From NCBI GenBank assembly GCA_045600105.1, contig JAZRXG010000042.1, positions 16,108 through 80,107 of the forward strand: DNA of 64,000 bases. The letters are read 5' to 3'. This DNA is from UBA1206 sp045600105 (GTDB taxonomy: Bacteria > Bacillota > Clostridia > Oscillospirales > CAG-382). Shown here piece after piece: positions 8,940 to 16,883 of the stretch (positions within the stretch are counted from its first letter, which is position 1; each line of letters opens with the position of its first letter). Position numbers and translations under genes: made by a program. The notes below the pieces were generated by a model, which saw only the letters and a list, made by a program, of their open reading frames with translations, searched no databases and was not told the DNA's origin.

Positions 8940-10505
8940 TTAGTCTTCCTGAAGCGATTTGAAGAGATCGAGAGTCTTGTTGAGGTCGCTTTCGAACGTG
9001 CCGAGCTTGCTCTGGAGGTGAGACTGGATCGACGTGCTGCCGGCGGAACGGAGCTGGTTGTAATACTGGATGCAGTCGCCCCAGTTGAAGATGACGGAGA
9101 TATCTACCAATCTGTTTCTGAATATGATATCGAGCATTTCGGGCGAGTCTTCGTCGTCAACGAGACGTTTGAGCTTGAGGGTGAGATCGTAGTAAAGCGC
9201 GGTCACGTTGTCGTAGTTGTAATGAGCCATCGCCTCGAGGCAGAAGGTGATCTGCGGGATCTCCGCTTCGTTGATGGAAATGGGAATTGCCATGATGCCG
9301 AAGTGATAGGGGTTGACCATGGAAGCGTAATCTTCCTGACCCTCGGATACCATGGGCATGGGAACTATGCCGTAGCTGATATCGGCGTTTCTGAGTTTTT
9401 CGGAGTTGACGAGTCCGATATGTTCTGCATAGAAAAGTGCCTGATTCTGATAGAAATGGTCGGACACCTTATGGTTGTTGTCATAATCGTTCCAACGGAA
9501 ATAGTCTTCGATGAAGCAGGTAACGCTCTTGTCGGCAACGACGTCGAACACCTTGAGGAAGTTGTTGACGTTCTGCTCGTTGAGCATTGCGAACTGCGGG
9601 ATATCGTTGTCGTCCTTGCTGATCTGAGCAAGTCCGCCGCCCATGATGAACATATAGGTGTCGAACGAAACACCGACAAGTCCCCAGAAGTCGTCGCCTT
9701 CGACGTTCATGATCCCGTCTCCGCCGGGATGAGCGACTTCCTTCATCATTGCGTACATTTTGTCGATGTTCCATTCGCCGCTCTTTACGAGGTCGAACGG
9801 GTTATCGAGGCTGTACTGTTTGACGAGGTCTTTGTTGAAATAGAGGCATCTGGTGTACTGGTCGTCGGTGTAAAGGATATCACCCGAGATCATGTAAAGC
9901 GAATTCGCGATACTCATGTCTTTCTGAGTAACGGGATCCCACCATTCTTCGTCGAGTCTGAGATAGCTTTCTTCGCCGAGGCTGTAGAAATCGTAACAGA
10001 GACCTTCGGAGGTGAGAGGAGCGAGGAAGTTTGCGCCGCCGACGAGCACCTGATAGTCCGCGGTACCCGCTTCGTTATCGTTTCTGACCTTCTGAACGAA
10101 ACGGTTGTAGCAGTCGTCGTCGCTGACGTTTTCGTTGATGATGGTGAAGCCGTATTCCTGCTGAAGCTTGTTGTTTCTTTCGGAAATGGCAATGATGACG
10201 GCATCGGCTTTTTCTTCGTCGAATTCTTCGGTATAGCCGATGATCTGCTCGTCATCGTAAAGCTGACCGGGAGCAAGAATGAGGAACTTGATGGTGTAGC
10301 CGCTGATGTTGAGTCCGGTGGGATCAAGTCCTTCGATGAGGGCTGTCGACGTCTCTTCGGACGTTTCGGGCTTGGATTCGCTCGCGGAGGACGTTTCGGA
10401 GTTCGTCTTGCTTGTTTCGTTGCCGTTTTCTTCGCCGCACGCGGTGACGAGCAGAGCGAGCATCATGATGAAAACAAGCAGTCCGGCAAGTAGTTTCTTT
10501 GACAT
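8940..10505 (-). CDS. orphan extracellular solute-binding lipoprotein (copy A)
   Basis: A 521-residue lipoprotein. The ATG at 10505 is preferred over one 14 codons upstream because it has AAAGGA ahead of it and places a normal signal peptide at the N-terminus: SKKLLAGLL, a hydrophobic core, then the lipobox LVTAC with C23 as lipid anchor. A Ser/Glu/Thr-rich linker (about 25-53) leads into a type 2 periplasmic-binding fold of the family-1 kind. It is about 60% identical by eye to the protein at 11395-12957, including GVSFDTYMFIMGGGLAQI. No permease or ATPase lies nearby, so it must share a distant transporter or act as a receptor. The ligand is unknown, most likely a sugar or oligosaccharide. 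It is probably cotranscribed with the ThuA-like gene. Confidence 0.85.
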   Translation of the reverse strand: MSKKLLAGLLVFIMMLALLVTACGEENGNETSKTNSETSSASESKPETSEETSTALIEGLDPTGLNISGYTIKFLILAPGQLYDDEQIIGYTEEFDEEKADAVIIAISERNNKLQQEYGFTIINENVSDDDCYNRFVQKVRNDNEAGTADYQVLVGGANFLAPLTSEGLCYDFYSLGEESYLRLDEEWWDPVTQKDMSIANSLYMISGDILYTDDQYTRCLYFNKDLVKQYSLDNPFDLVKSGEWNIDKMYAMMKEVAHPGGDGIMNVEGDDFWGLVGVSFDTYMFIMGGGLAQISKDDNDIPQFAMLNEQNVNNFLKVFDVVADKSVTCFIEDYFRWNDYDNNHKVSDHFYQNQALFYAEHIGLVNSEKLRNADISYGIVPMPMVSEGQEDYASMVNPYHFGIMAIPISINEAEIPQITFCLEAMAHYNYDNVTALYYDLTLKLKRLVDDEDSPEMLDIIFRNRLVDISVIFNWGDCIQYYNQLRSAGSTSIQSHLQSKLGTFESDLNKTLDLFKSLQED

Positions 10506-10539
10506 GGCTGATTCCTTTCTGTGTGAAATTTTTATTTTA

Positions 10540-11271
10540 TCATTCAAATGATTTCTTGGTGAGCATCGGGCACTCGTCGACCATCTTGAAGCCGAATTCG
10601 TTGGGAGCCGCCCAATAAACGGCGTTCTTTATGATACGCTGAACGTATTCGTTGTAATACGACGGGCAGGTCTCGTGACCGGGCTGGAAATAGAACACCT
10701 TGCCGGCTCCTCTGAGGAAGCAGCATCCGGTACGCATGATATAGCCGTCTTCGTACCATCCGCCGAACACGAGTGCGTCGGGCTGAGGAATGTAGAAGGG
10801 TTCGCTGTAAAGCTCTTCTTCGTCAAGAACGAAATGGTCGGGGATGCCAGCGGCGATCGGATGGGTCGGAAGCATCGTCCACATGACTTCTTTCTGATTC
10901 CTGCCCCACGAAAGGTTGCCGGAGGTGCCGACGATGGTGTCGAACGGTTTGGATTTATGCGCGGAATGAAGCGCGATGAATCCCATTCCTTCGGAATAAA
11001 CGCGTTTTCTGATCTTCGCGACAAGGGCGTCGTTCACTTCGTGGTGAGCCATGTGTCCCCACCAGATAAGGACGTCGGTCTTGTTCAGAAGCTCGTCGGG
11101 GAGTCCCTGCTCGGGATCGTCAAGGGCGGCAAGCGTGATATCAAGATCATCATTGACGCTGAGGAAATCCTTAATGAACGCGTGTATGCCGTTCGGATAA
11201 AGTTTTTTGACTTCTTCGTTTGTTTTTTCGTGTCTGAATTCGTTCCAGATAACTACGTTGAGCTTTTTCAT
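10540..11271 (-). CDS. ThuA-like domain protein
   Basis: A 243-residue protein of the ThuA/trehalose-utilisation superfamily, a class I glutamine amidotransferase-like fold often encoded with sugar uptake and breakdown genes. Typical segments are DVLIWWGHMAHHEV, GMGFIALHSAHKSKPF, a TGCCFLRGAGKVFYFQPGHE stretch and the C-terminal NAVYWAAP. I place the start at 11271 (MKKLNVVIW) because AGGAGGGG lies just upstream; the 15 codons before that lack a ribosome site. It precedes the solute-binding gene by 34 bases, so the two probably form one transcript. Biochemical activity for the family is poorly defined, so only a role in sugar metabolism can be suggested. Confidence 0.82.
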   Translation of the reverse strand: MKKLNVVIWNEFRHEKTNEEVKKLYPNGIHAFIKDFLSVNDDLDITLAALDDPEQGLPDELLNKTDVLIWWGHMAHHEVNDALVAKIRKRVYSEGMGFIALHSAHKSKPFDTIVGTSGNLSWGRNQKEVMWTMLPTHPIAAGIPDHFVLDEEELYSEPFYIPQPDALVFGGWYEDGYIMRTGCCFLRGAGKVFYFQPGHETCPSYYNEYVQRIIKNAVYWAAPNEFGFKMVDECPMLTKKSFE

Positions 11272-11296
11272 AATTACCCCTCCTGCTGTTTTCATT

Positions 11297-11325
11297 ATGA
11301 TACCATTTTTTCTCATTTTTGTAAA
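11297..11325 (-). promoter_or_regulatory. sigma-A promoter of thuA-like/solute-binding operon
   Basis: Minus strand: TTTACA (11320-11325), 17-base spacer, TATCAT (11297-11302), each five of six matches to consensus. It lies between the terminator at 11360-11385 and the ATG at 11271, too close to the ATG for a long leader. Confidence 0.65.
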
Positions 11326-11359
11326 TAGTTTTCGTGAAAATAAAAGTCAAAAAAGCAAA

Positions 11360-11385
11360 GCAGACCCGAAACGTGTCGGGCCTGC
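11360..11385 (-). terminator. terminator after solute-binding protein copy B
   Basis: Hairpin with stem GCAGACCCGA/TCGGGCCTGC (one mismatch), followed on the minus strand by TTTGCTTTTTTG. Its GCAGACCCG stem and the adjoining AAAAAGCAAA tract match the terminator at 8901-8926, as if both were copied with the genes. Confidence 0.75.
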
Positions 11386-11394
11386 CTGATAAAA

Positions 11395-12957
11395 TCAATG
11401 GTTCTTGAGTTCGTTATAGCTTTCGATGGTCGCTTCCATCGCGGCGTTGAACGCGTTCTCCTTGCTCTGGCAGAACGACACGACGCCCCTGTTCTTGTTG
11501 GAGCGGAGCTGGTTGTAATACTGGATGCAGTCAGCCCAGTTGAACATAACGGACATATCGACTATTCTGTTTCTGAATATGAGGTCGAGCATTTCGGGCG
11601 AATCCTCGTCGTCGATAAGGCGTTTGAGCTTGAGAGTAAGGTCGTAGTACACCGCGGTGACGTGCTCGTTGTCGTAACGTGCCATTGCCTCGAGGCAGAA
11701 GGTGATCTCGGGGATCTCTTCCGCGTTGATGGTGATGGGGATCGCGACGGTGCCGAAGCCGTACGGATTGACGGTGGACGCGTAGTTATCCTGCTCGACG
11801 TTCATCTTTGGCATCGGGAGGATACCGTAGTTTATATCGGCTTCTCTCATCTTTTCGGAATTGACTTTTCCGACGATCTCGGGATAGAAGAGCGCCTGTC
11901 CGTTATAGAAATGAGCGTATATCTCGCTGCATCTCGAGTCGTTCCAGCGGTAATAGTCGCCGGTGAAGCAGGTGGCTTCGCGGTCGCTGACAATGTCGAA
12001 CACCTTGAAGAAGTTGTTGACGTTCTGCTCGTCCATCATGGCAAAGCGCGGGACGTCGTTTTCGTCCTTGACGATCTGAGCGACGCCGCCGCCCATAATG
12101 AGCATATAGGTGTCGAACGAAACGCCGACCATGCCCCACGTATCGTCACCCGCGACATCCATCTTTCCGTCTCCGCCGGGATGTGCCACGGCTTTCATCA
12201 TCGTGTACATCTCGTCGAGCGTCCATTTGCCTTCGGCCACGAGTTCGAACGGATTCGCGAGATTGTATTCCTTGATAAGGTCCTTGTTGAAGAACAGACA
12301 TCTCGTCTGGTTGTCGTCGGTGTAAAGGAGGTCGCCCGTTGCGAGATAGAGCGAGTTGACGATGGTCATATCCTTTTGGGTGACGGGATCCCACCATACC
12401 TCGTCGAGGCTGAGACGCGAGTTTTCGAGATCGTAGAAATCGTAGAACATGCCTTCGGCGGAAAGCGGAGCAAGGTAATAAGCGCCGCCAACTATCGCCT
12501 GATAATTGGCGATACCCGCCTCGTTATCGCTTCTTACGCGTATCGGGAAATCATCGGTCGAGGTAACGGATTCGGATTCGATCACAAAGCCGTATTCCTG
12601 CGTCATTTTGTTGTTTCGCTCAACGATGGCGGCTATCACGTCGTCGGCTTTGTCCTCGCCGGTGCTTTCGGTGTAGCCGATGATCTGCTCGTCGTCATAC
12701 TGGATATTCGAAGCGAGCACGAGGAACCTCATGGCGTAGCCGTCGAGGTCAAGTCCCGCGGGATCAAGTCCGTCGATAAAGAGCTTCGACACTTCCTCCG
12801 AGCTTTCTTCGGCAGCGGATTCGGCACTTGACGCGTCGCCGGCTTTGCTCTCTTCTTTGCTGACGTCGCTGCCGCTTTCGCTGCAGGATGCAAGCATCAC
12901 GGAAAAAGCAAGCACCAGGATAAGTAAAAACGCGATCGTTTTTGTTCTCATTTTCAT
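11395..12957 (-). CDS. orphan extracellular solute-binding lipoprotein (copy B)
   Basis: A 520-residue lipoprotein, a close paralogue of the protein encoded at 8940-10505. The signal peptide ends in the lipobox MLASC (C25), followed by a Ser/Glu/Ala-rich linker to about residue 58 and then the binding fold. The two proteins align without large gaps from FIDGLDPAGLDL to the end, sharing WWDPVTQKDM, VAHPGGDG, DEQNVNNF and DDEDSPEMLDLIFRNR. Unlike copy A it stands alone with its own promoter and terminator. Being close to, but distinct from, copy A suggests a different ligand after a local duplication. No transporter genes of the matching class are in the window. Confidence 0.85.
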   Translation of the reverse strand: MKMRTKTIAFLLILVLAFSVMLASCSESGSDVSKEESKAGDASSAESAAEESSEEVSKLFIDGLDPAGLDLDGYAMRFLVLASNIQYDDEQIIGYTESTGEDKADDVIAAIVERNNKMTQEYGFVIESESVTSTDDFPIRVRSDNEAGIANYQAIVGGAYYLAPLSAEGMFYDFYDLENSRLSLDEVWWDPVTQKDMTIVNSLYLATGDLLYTDDNQTRCLFFNKDLIKEYNLANPFELVAEGKWTLDEMYTMMKAVAHPGGDGKMDVAGDDTWGMVGVSFDTYMLIMGGGVAQIVKDENDVPRFAMMDEQNVNNFFKVFDIVSDREATCFTGDYYRWNDSRCSEIYAHFYNGQALFYPEIVGKVNSEKMREADINYGILPMPKMNVEQDNYASTVNPYGFGTVAIPITINAEEIPEITFCLEAMARYDNEHVTAVYYDLTLKLKRLIDDEDSPEMLDLIFRNRIVDMSVMFNWADCIQYYNQLRSNKNRGVVSFCQSKENAFNAAMEATIESYNELKNH

Positions 12958-12977
12958 TTCTCCTTTTCGTTTTTCTT

Positions 12978-13006
12978 ATTGTATCACCGAAAACGCGTTT
13001 TGTAAA
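12978..13006 (-). promoter_or_regulatory. sigma-A promoter of solute-binding protein copy B
   Basis: Minus strand: TTTACA (13001-13006), 17-base spacer, TACAAT (12978-12983). The surrounding CTATTTACAAAA also occurs at the promoter at 11297-11325, another shared feature of the two paralogue units. Confidence 0.65.
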
Positions 13007-13025
13007 TAGTTTTTTTAGGCAAAAA

Positions 13026-13050
13026 GCCGCTCCGCGTGAAGCGGAGCGGC
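13026..13050 (-). terminator. terminator of the opp operon
   Basis: A perfect 10-bp stem GCCGCTCCGC/GCGGAGCGGC with a five-base loop lies 24 bases after the oppA stop and is followed on the minus strand by TTTTTGCC. Confidence 0.88.
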
Positions 13051-13073
13051 AATAACCTATTGTTTATAAGTTA

Positions 13074-14822
13074 TTATTTGTAGAATTCAGCCTTCTTGAA
13101 GGATACCCAGCCAAGGTTGGAGTAGAGGAAATCCTTAAGACCGGTATTTGCGAGGTACGGGTTGGTGTAGTAGTAAAGAGGAAGGATGGTGTAGGTATCG
13201 CGGACCCATTCTTCTGCTTCATACATAAGTTCAGCACGTTTTTCGGGATCGGCTTCGGTCTTGATCTTGCCGATGAGTTCATCGTAGCCTGCCCAGGTCT
13301 GTTTTCCGTCGGGTCCGTAGATGGCAGCGCTGCCCTTTTCACCGTCTTTGCCGAGGTGAGGATGGTTGTTGCCGGAACCGGAGAGAAGGATCTCGAGGAA
13401 GTTTACGGGGTCATCATAGTCGGCGATCCAGCCGAGACGGCACATAGTGAAGTCGCCTTCGGTAAGAGCGGTCTGGATAACGGACCAGGTACGGGTATCG
13501 ATGGAAACTTCGATGCCGTATGCGGACCACTGGCTCTGGATAGCTTCGGCAATAGCGGTATTGCCGGAAGTCGGGTTGATGGAGTATTCGAATTTGGGGA
13601 TGTCGGTGAATTTGCCGGAAGCTTCGTCGTAGGTGTAGTATTTCTTGAGGATCTCTACAGCTTCGGCTCTGTTGGATTCGAGGTCGGCTTTGTCGACGCT
13701 CCACCATTTTTCAGCTTCTTCACGGAAGATCTTGCCATTTCCGTCGCCCATTCCTGCGGGAACGAAGCCGTAAGCGGGGGTCTGACCCGCGGCGGTGATG
13801 TTTTCAACGATGTAGTTACGGTCGATGAGGAGAGAGAGCGCGTATCTGATTTCAGCGTCCTGCGGTTCGGTGAAGGTCTTTCCTTCGGGAGCGAGAGATC
13901 TTTCAACGTTGAATTCAAGATAATAGGTTCCGATGTAGTCGCCGATGAAGAAGTCTTTGTTGAATCTGTTGGCGTCTGCTTTGAGAACGGGGATCTGAGC
14001 TACGGGAACGGTGGTGGTGTACTGGATGGTACCGTTGGTGTAGTTGGCGAAGATAGCGTCGTCGTCGTCAGAGAGGAAGTATTTGAGGGTTTCGAGTTTT
14101 ACGGAATCAGCATCCCAGTAGTTGGGGTTCTTTTCGAAAACGATGTCGGAGCCTACGGTCCAGGACTTCATTCTGAAAGGTCCGTTGCAGATGTAGGTCT
14201 CGGGTTTGGTTGCCCAAGCGTCGTTGCCTTCAACGATGTCTTTGCGAACGGGATAATAGGTCGGGAAAGCGAGGAGCTGATCGAAATAGCTGCAGTAAGC
14301 ACCGGTAACGATGGTGATGGTCTTTGCAGCGTCGTCTGCAACTACGTTGAGGCTGCAGTCGTCTTCATAGGAGAAACCGTCGATGACGTCGAACATATAG
14401 CAATAGTCAGCAGCGGTAGCGGGAGAAGCGGCTCTCTGCCAGGAATAAACGAAATCGGAAGCCTTGAGTTCAGCGCCGTCGGACCATTTGAGGCCGTCTT
14501 TAAGAGTAACGACGTACTGATACTTGCCGCCTTCGAGAGCGGTCGGTTTGACGATTTCCTTTGCGCATTCGGCAATGATAACGGGTTTGCCGTTTGCGTC
14601 TGCTTCGTAGCCGTAAAGGCCCGCGAAAGCGTTGGTGAGAACGATGGCGCCGTCAACGGAAGAGTTGAGAGCGGGATCAAGGGTCTCGGGGTCGGGTCCT
14701 ACGCATACGGTGATAGCTTTTTCACCGGTATACTCGGTAGGTTTTTCTTCTTCAGTGGCACAGCTTGCAAGAGCAACGGTCACCATGAGAAGAGCAAGAA
14801 CGAGCGCGAAAATTCTTTTCAT
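13074..14822 (-). CDS. oppA: oligopeptide ABC transporter substrate-binding lipoprotein
   Basis: A 582-residue family-5 solute-binding protein that captures peptides outside the membrane for OppBCDF. The signal peptide ends in a lipobox with C21 (context VALASC), giving a lipid-anchored protein. Hallmarks are DPETLDPALNSS, the TLKDGLKWSDGAEL stretch, DFVYSWQRAASP and YICNGPFRMKSW. The length is usual for OppA. It is the last gene of the minus-strand oppB-C-D-F-A order, 56 bases after oppF. A strong terminator follows. Peptide length and sequence preference cannot be read from the sequence. Confidence 0.93.
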   Translation of the reverse strand: MKRIFALVLALLMVTVALASCATEEEKPTEYTGEKAITVCVGPDPETLDPALNSSVDGAIVLTNAFAGLYGYEADANGKPVIIAECAKEIVKPTALEGGKYQYVVTLKDGLKWSDGAELKASDFVYSWQRAASPATAADYCYMFDVIDGFSYEDDCSLNVVADDAAKTITIVTGAYCSYFDQLLAFPTYYPVRKDIVEGNDAWATKPETYICNGPFRMKSWTVGSDIVFEKNPNYWDADSVKLETLKYFLSDDDDAIFANYTNGTIQYTTTVPVAQIPVLKADANRFNKDFFIGDYIGTYYLEFNVERSLAPEGKTFTEPQDAEIRYALSLLIDRNYIVENITAAGQTPAYGFVPAGMGDGNGKIFREEAEKWWSVDKADLESNRAEAVEILKKYYTYDEASGKFTDIPKFEYSINPTSGNTAIAEAIQSQWSAYGIEVSIDTRTWSVIQTALTEGDFTMCRLGWIADYDDPVNFLEILLSGSGNNHPHLGKDGEKGSAAIYGPDGKQTWAGYDELIGKIKTEADPEKRAELMYEAEEWVRDTYTILPLYYYTNPYLANTGLKDFLYSNLGWVSFKKAEFYK

Positions 14823-14878
14823 GTTGTTTCCTCCATATTTTTTATATTGAAACGTATTTTTTTACGTTACAACCTTGG

Positions 14879-15853
14879 TTATTTTTCGAAACAGGCGACT
14901 TTGTGTCCGGGAGAACGCTCGGTAAGCGACGGGCATTCGGCGGCGCACCTTTCGGTGGCGTGGGGACATCTCGTCCTGAACGGGCAGCCGCTCGGTACGT
15001 TGAGCGGGCTCGGCACATCGCCTTCGAGAACGATGCGCTGTCTCTTTCTTTCAAGCTCGGGGTCGGTGATGGGAACGGCTGAAAGAAGCGAGGTGGTATA
15101 GGGATGTATGGGGTTGCGGTTGAGCTCGTTCGCGGGAGCGATCTCGACTATCTTGCCGAGGTACATGACCGCGATATCGTCGGAAATGTGCTTGACGACC
15201 GAAAGGTCGTGAGCGATGAACAGATAGGTGAGTCCGCGTTCCTTCTGAAGGTCCTCGAACATATTGATCACCTGCGCCTGAATCGACACGTCGAGTGCCG
15301 ATACCGGCTCGTCGCAGATTATCATTTCGGGGTTCATGGCAAGCGATCTCGCGATGCCTATCCTCTGGCGCTGACCGCCCGAGAATTCGTGGACGTATCT
15401 CGTCGCGTGTTCGGACGAAAGTCCCACGGCGTCCATCAGTTCCTTTATCCTGCGAGCGCGTTCCTCTTTCGTGGCGCACATCTTATGCACGTCGAGGGGC
15501 TCGGCGATGATATCGGAGACCGTCATTCTGGGGTCAAGGGACGAATATGGGTCCTGAAAGACCATCTGCATTTTGCTTCTCAGTTCCTTGACGTCCTTGC
15601 GCGTCTTTATCTCTTTGCCGCGGTAGATGATGTCGCCGCCGGTCGGCTCGTACAGATACATGAGAGTACGTCCGACGGTGGTCTTGCCGCAGCCGGATTC
15701 GCCGACGAGTCCGAGCGTTTTGCCCGCCTCGATCGAAAAGCTGACGCCGTTGACCGCCTTGAGCTGTTTGGATTTGAAAAATCCGCTGTTGATGGTAAAA
15801 TACTTTTTAAGGTCTCTGACCTCAATAAGCGGTGTTTTGATTTCTTCACTCAT
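14879..15853 (-). CDS. oppF: oligopeptide ABC transporter ATP-binding protein OppF
   Basis: A 324-residue ATPase. Walker A is GESGCGKTT (51-59), the signature is FSGGQRQR and Walker B is MIICDEPVSALD. The end carries the cysteine cluster CPFRTRCPHATERCAAECP typical of Opp/Dpp ATPases, where related complexes hold an iron-sulfur cluster. The start overlaps the oppD stop by eight bases. Together with OppD it powers import by OppB and OppC. Confidence 0.95.
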   Translation of the reverse strand: MSEEIKTPLIEVRDLKKYFTINSGFFKSKQLKAVNGVSFSIEAGKTLGLVGESGCGKTTVGRTLMYLYEPTGGDIIYRGKEIKTRKDVKELRSKMQMVFQDPYSSLDPRMTVSDIIAEPLDVHKMCATKEERARRIKELMDAVGLSSEHATRYVHEFSGGQRQRIGIARSLAMNPEMIICDEPVSALDVSIQAQVINMFEDLQKERGLTYLFIAHDLSVVKHISDDIAVMYLGKIVEIAPANELNRNPIHPYTTSLLSAVPITDPELERKRQRIVLEGDVPSPLNVPSGCPFRTRCPHATERCAAECPSLTERSPGHKVACFEK

Positions 15854-16862
15854 TGTTGTCAGCTCCTTTCCCGCCGTTTGCTTCGGCTTCCGCCAGAGCC
15901 TTCACGTTCATCCAGCAGCTCGCGCTGTGGATGCCGCCGAATTCCATGCAGGGCGCTTTTTCGGCAAGGCATATCTTCATGCAGTTGGGGCATCTCGGCG
16001 CGAACGCGCAGCCTGCCGGCATACTGAGAAGATCGACCGGTGTACCCGCGATGGGGATGAGCCTTGTCTTTTCGTCGGACGCGATATTGGGTATCGACGT
16101 GAGCAGGCCCTTGGTGTATTCGTGACGCGGCGAATAGAATATGTCGTTGGCGCTTCCGCTTTCGACAATCTTGCCCGCGTACATTACGTTGATCTTGTCG
16201 CACATTCCGGCGACCACGCCGAGGTCGTGCGTGATGAGGATTATCGCCATACCGAACTGTTTCTGAAGCGACTTCATAAGCTCGAGTATCTGCGCCTGGA
16301 TGGTGACGTCGAGCGCCGTGGTAGGTTCGTCGGCAATGAGGATGTCGGGCTCGCAGACGAGCGCCATGGCGATCATCACGCGCTGACGCATACCGCCGGA
16401 AAGCTCATAGGGATACTGCTTCATACGCTTTTCGGGGTCGTTGATGCCGCAGAGCGTCATCATTTCGACCGCTCTGTCGTAAGCCTGCTTCTTATCTCTG
16501 TCGGTATGGAGTCTTATGGCTTCGATAAGCTGGTTGCCGACCGTATAGACGGGGTTAAGGCTCGTCATCGGGTCCTGAAAAATTATGCTGATCTTGTTTC
16601 CGCGAATGGAGTGTATGACTTTTTCGTCACAGCCGACGAGCTCCTCGCCGTCGACCTTTACGCTGCCGCCGACTATCTTGCCGGGGCTCGTGAGGATCTG
16701 AAGGATGGAGTAGGCGGTGACGCTCTTTCCCGATCCGGATTCGCCGACGATGCCGAGCACTTCGCCCTTGTCAAGGTCGAACGAAACGTCGTCGACAGCC
16801 TTGACCTCGCCGGAATGGGTAAAGAAGGACGTTCTTAAATTTCTGACTTCCAAATAACTCAT
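15846..16862 (-). CDS. oppD: oligopeptide ABC transporter ATP-binding protein OppD
   Basis: A 338-residue ATPase with Walker A GESGSGKSVTAY, the Q-loop IIFQDPMTSLNP, signature LSGGMRQR and Walker B LIADEPTTALD. The C-terminal cysteine cluster (GCAFAPRCPNCMKIC) is the usual Opp/Dpp motif. It follows oppC by about 20 bases and overlaps oppF. The gene order and the pair of distinct ATPases identify an Opp/Dpp-type importer; whether it prefers di- or oligopeptides is not certain. Confidence 0.95.
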   Translation of the reverse strand: MSYLEVRNLRTSFFTHSGEVKAVDDVSFDLDKGEVLGIVGESGSGKSVTAYSILQILTSPGKIVGGSVKVDGEELVGCDEKVIHSIRGNKISIIFQDPMTSLNPVYTVGNQLIEAIRLHTDRDKKQAYDRAVEMMTLCGINDPEKRMKQYPYELSGGMRQRVMIAMALVCEPDILIADEPTTALDVTIQAQILELMKSLQKQFGMAIILITHDLGVVAGMCDKINVMYAGKIVESGSANDIFYSPRHEYTKGLLTSIPNIASDEKTRLIPIAGTPVDLLSMPAGCAFAPRCPNCMKICLAEKAPCMEFGGIHSASCWMNVKALAEAEANGGKGADNNE

Positions 16863-16883
16863 TTTTTCTACCTGCCTTTCCGC

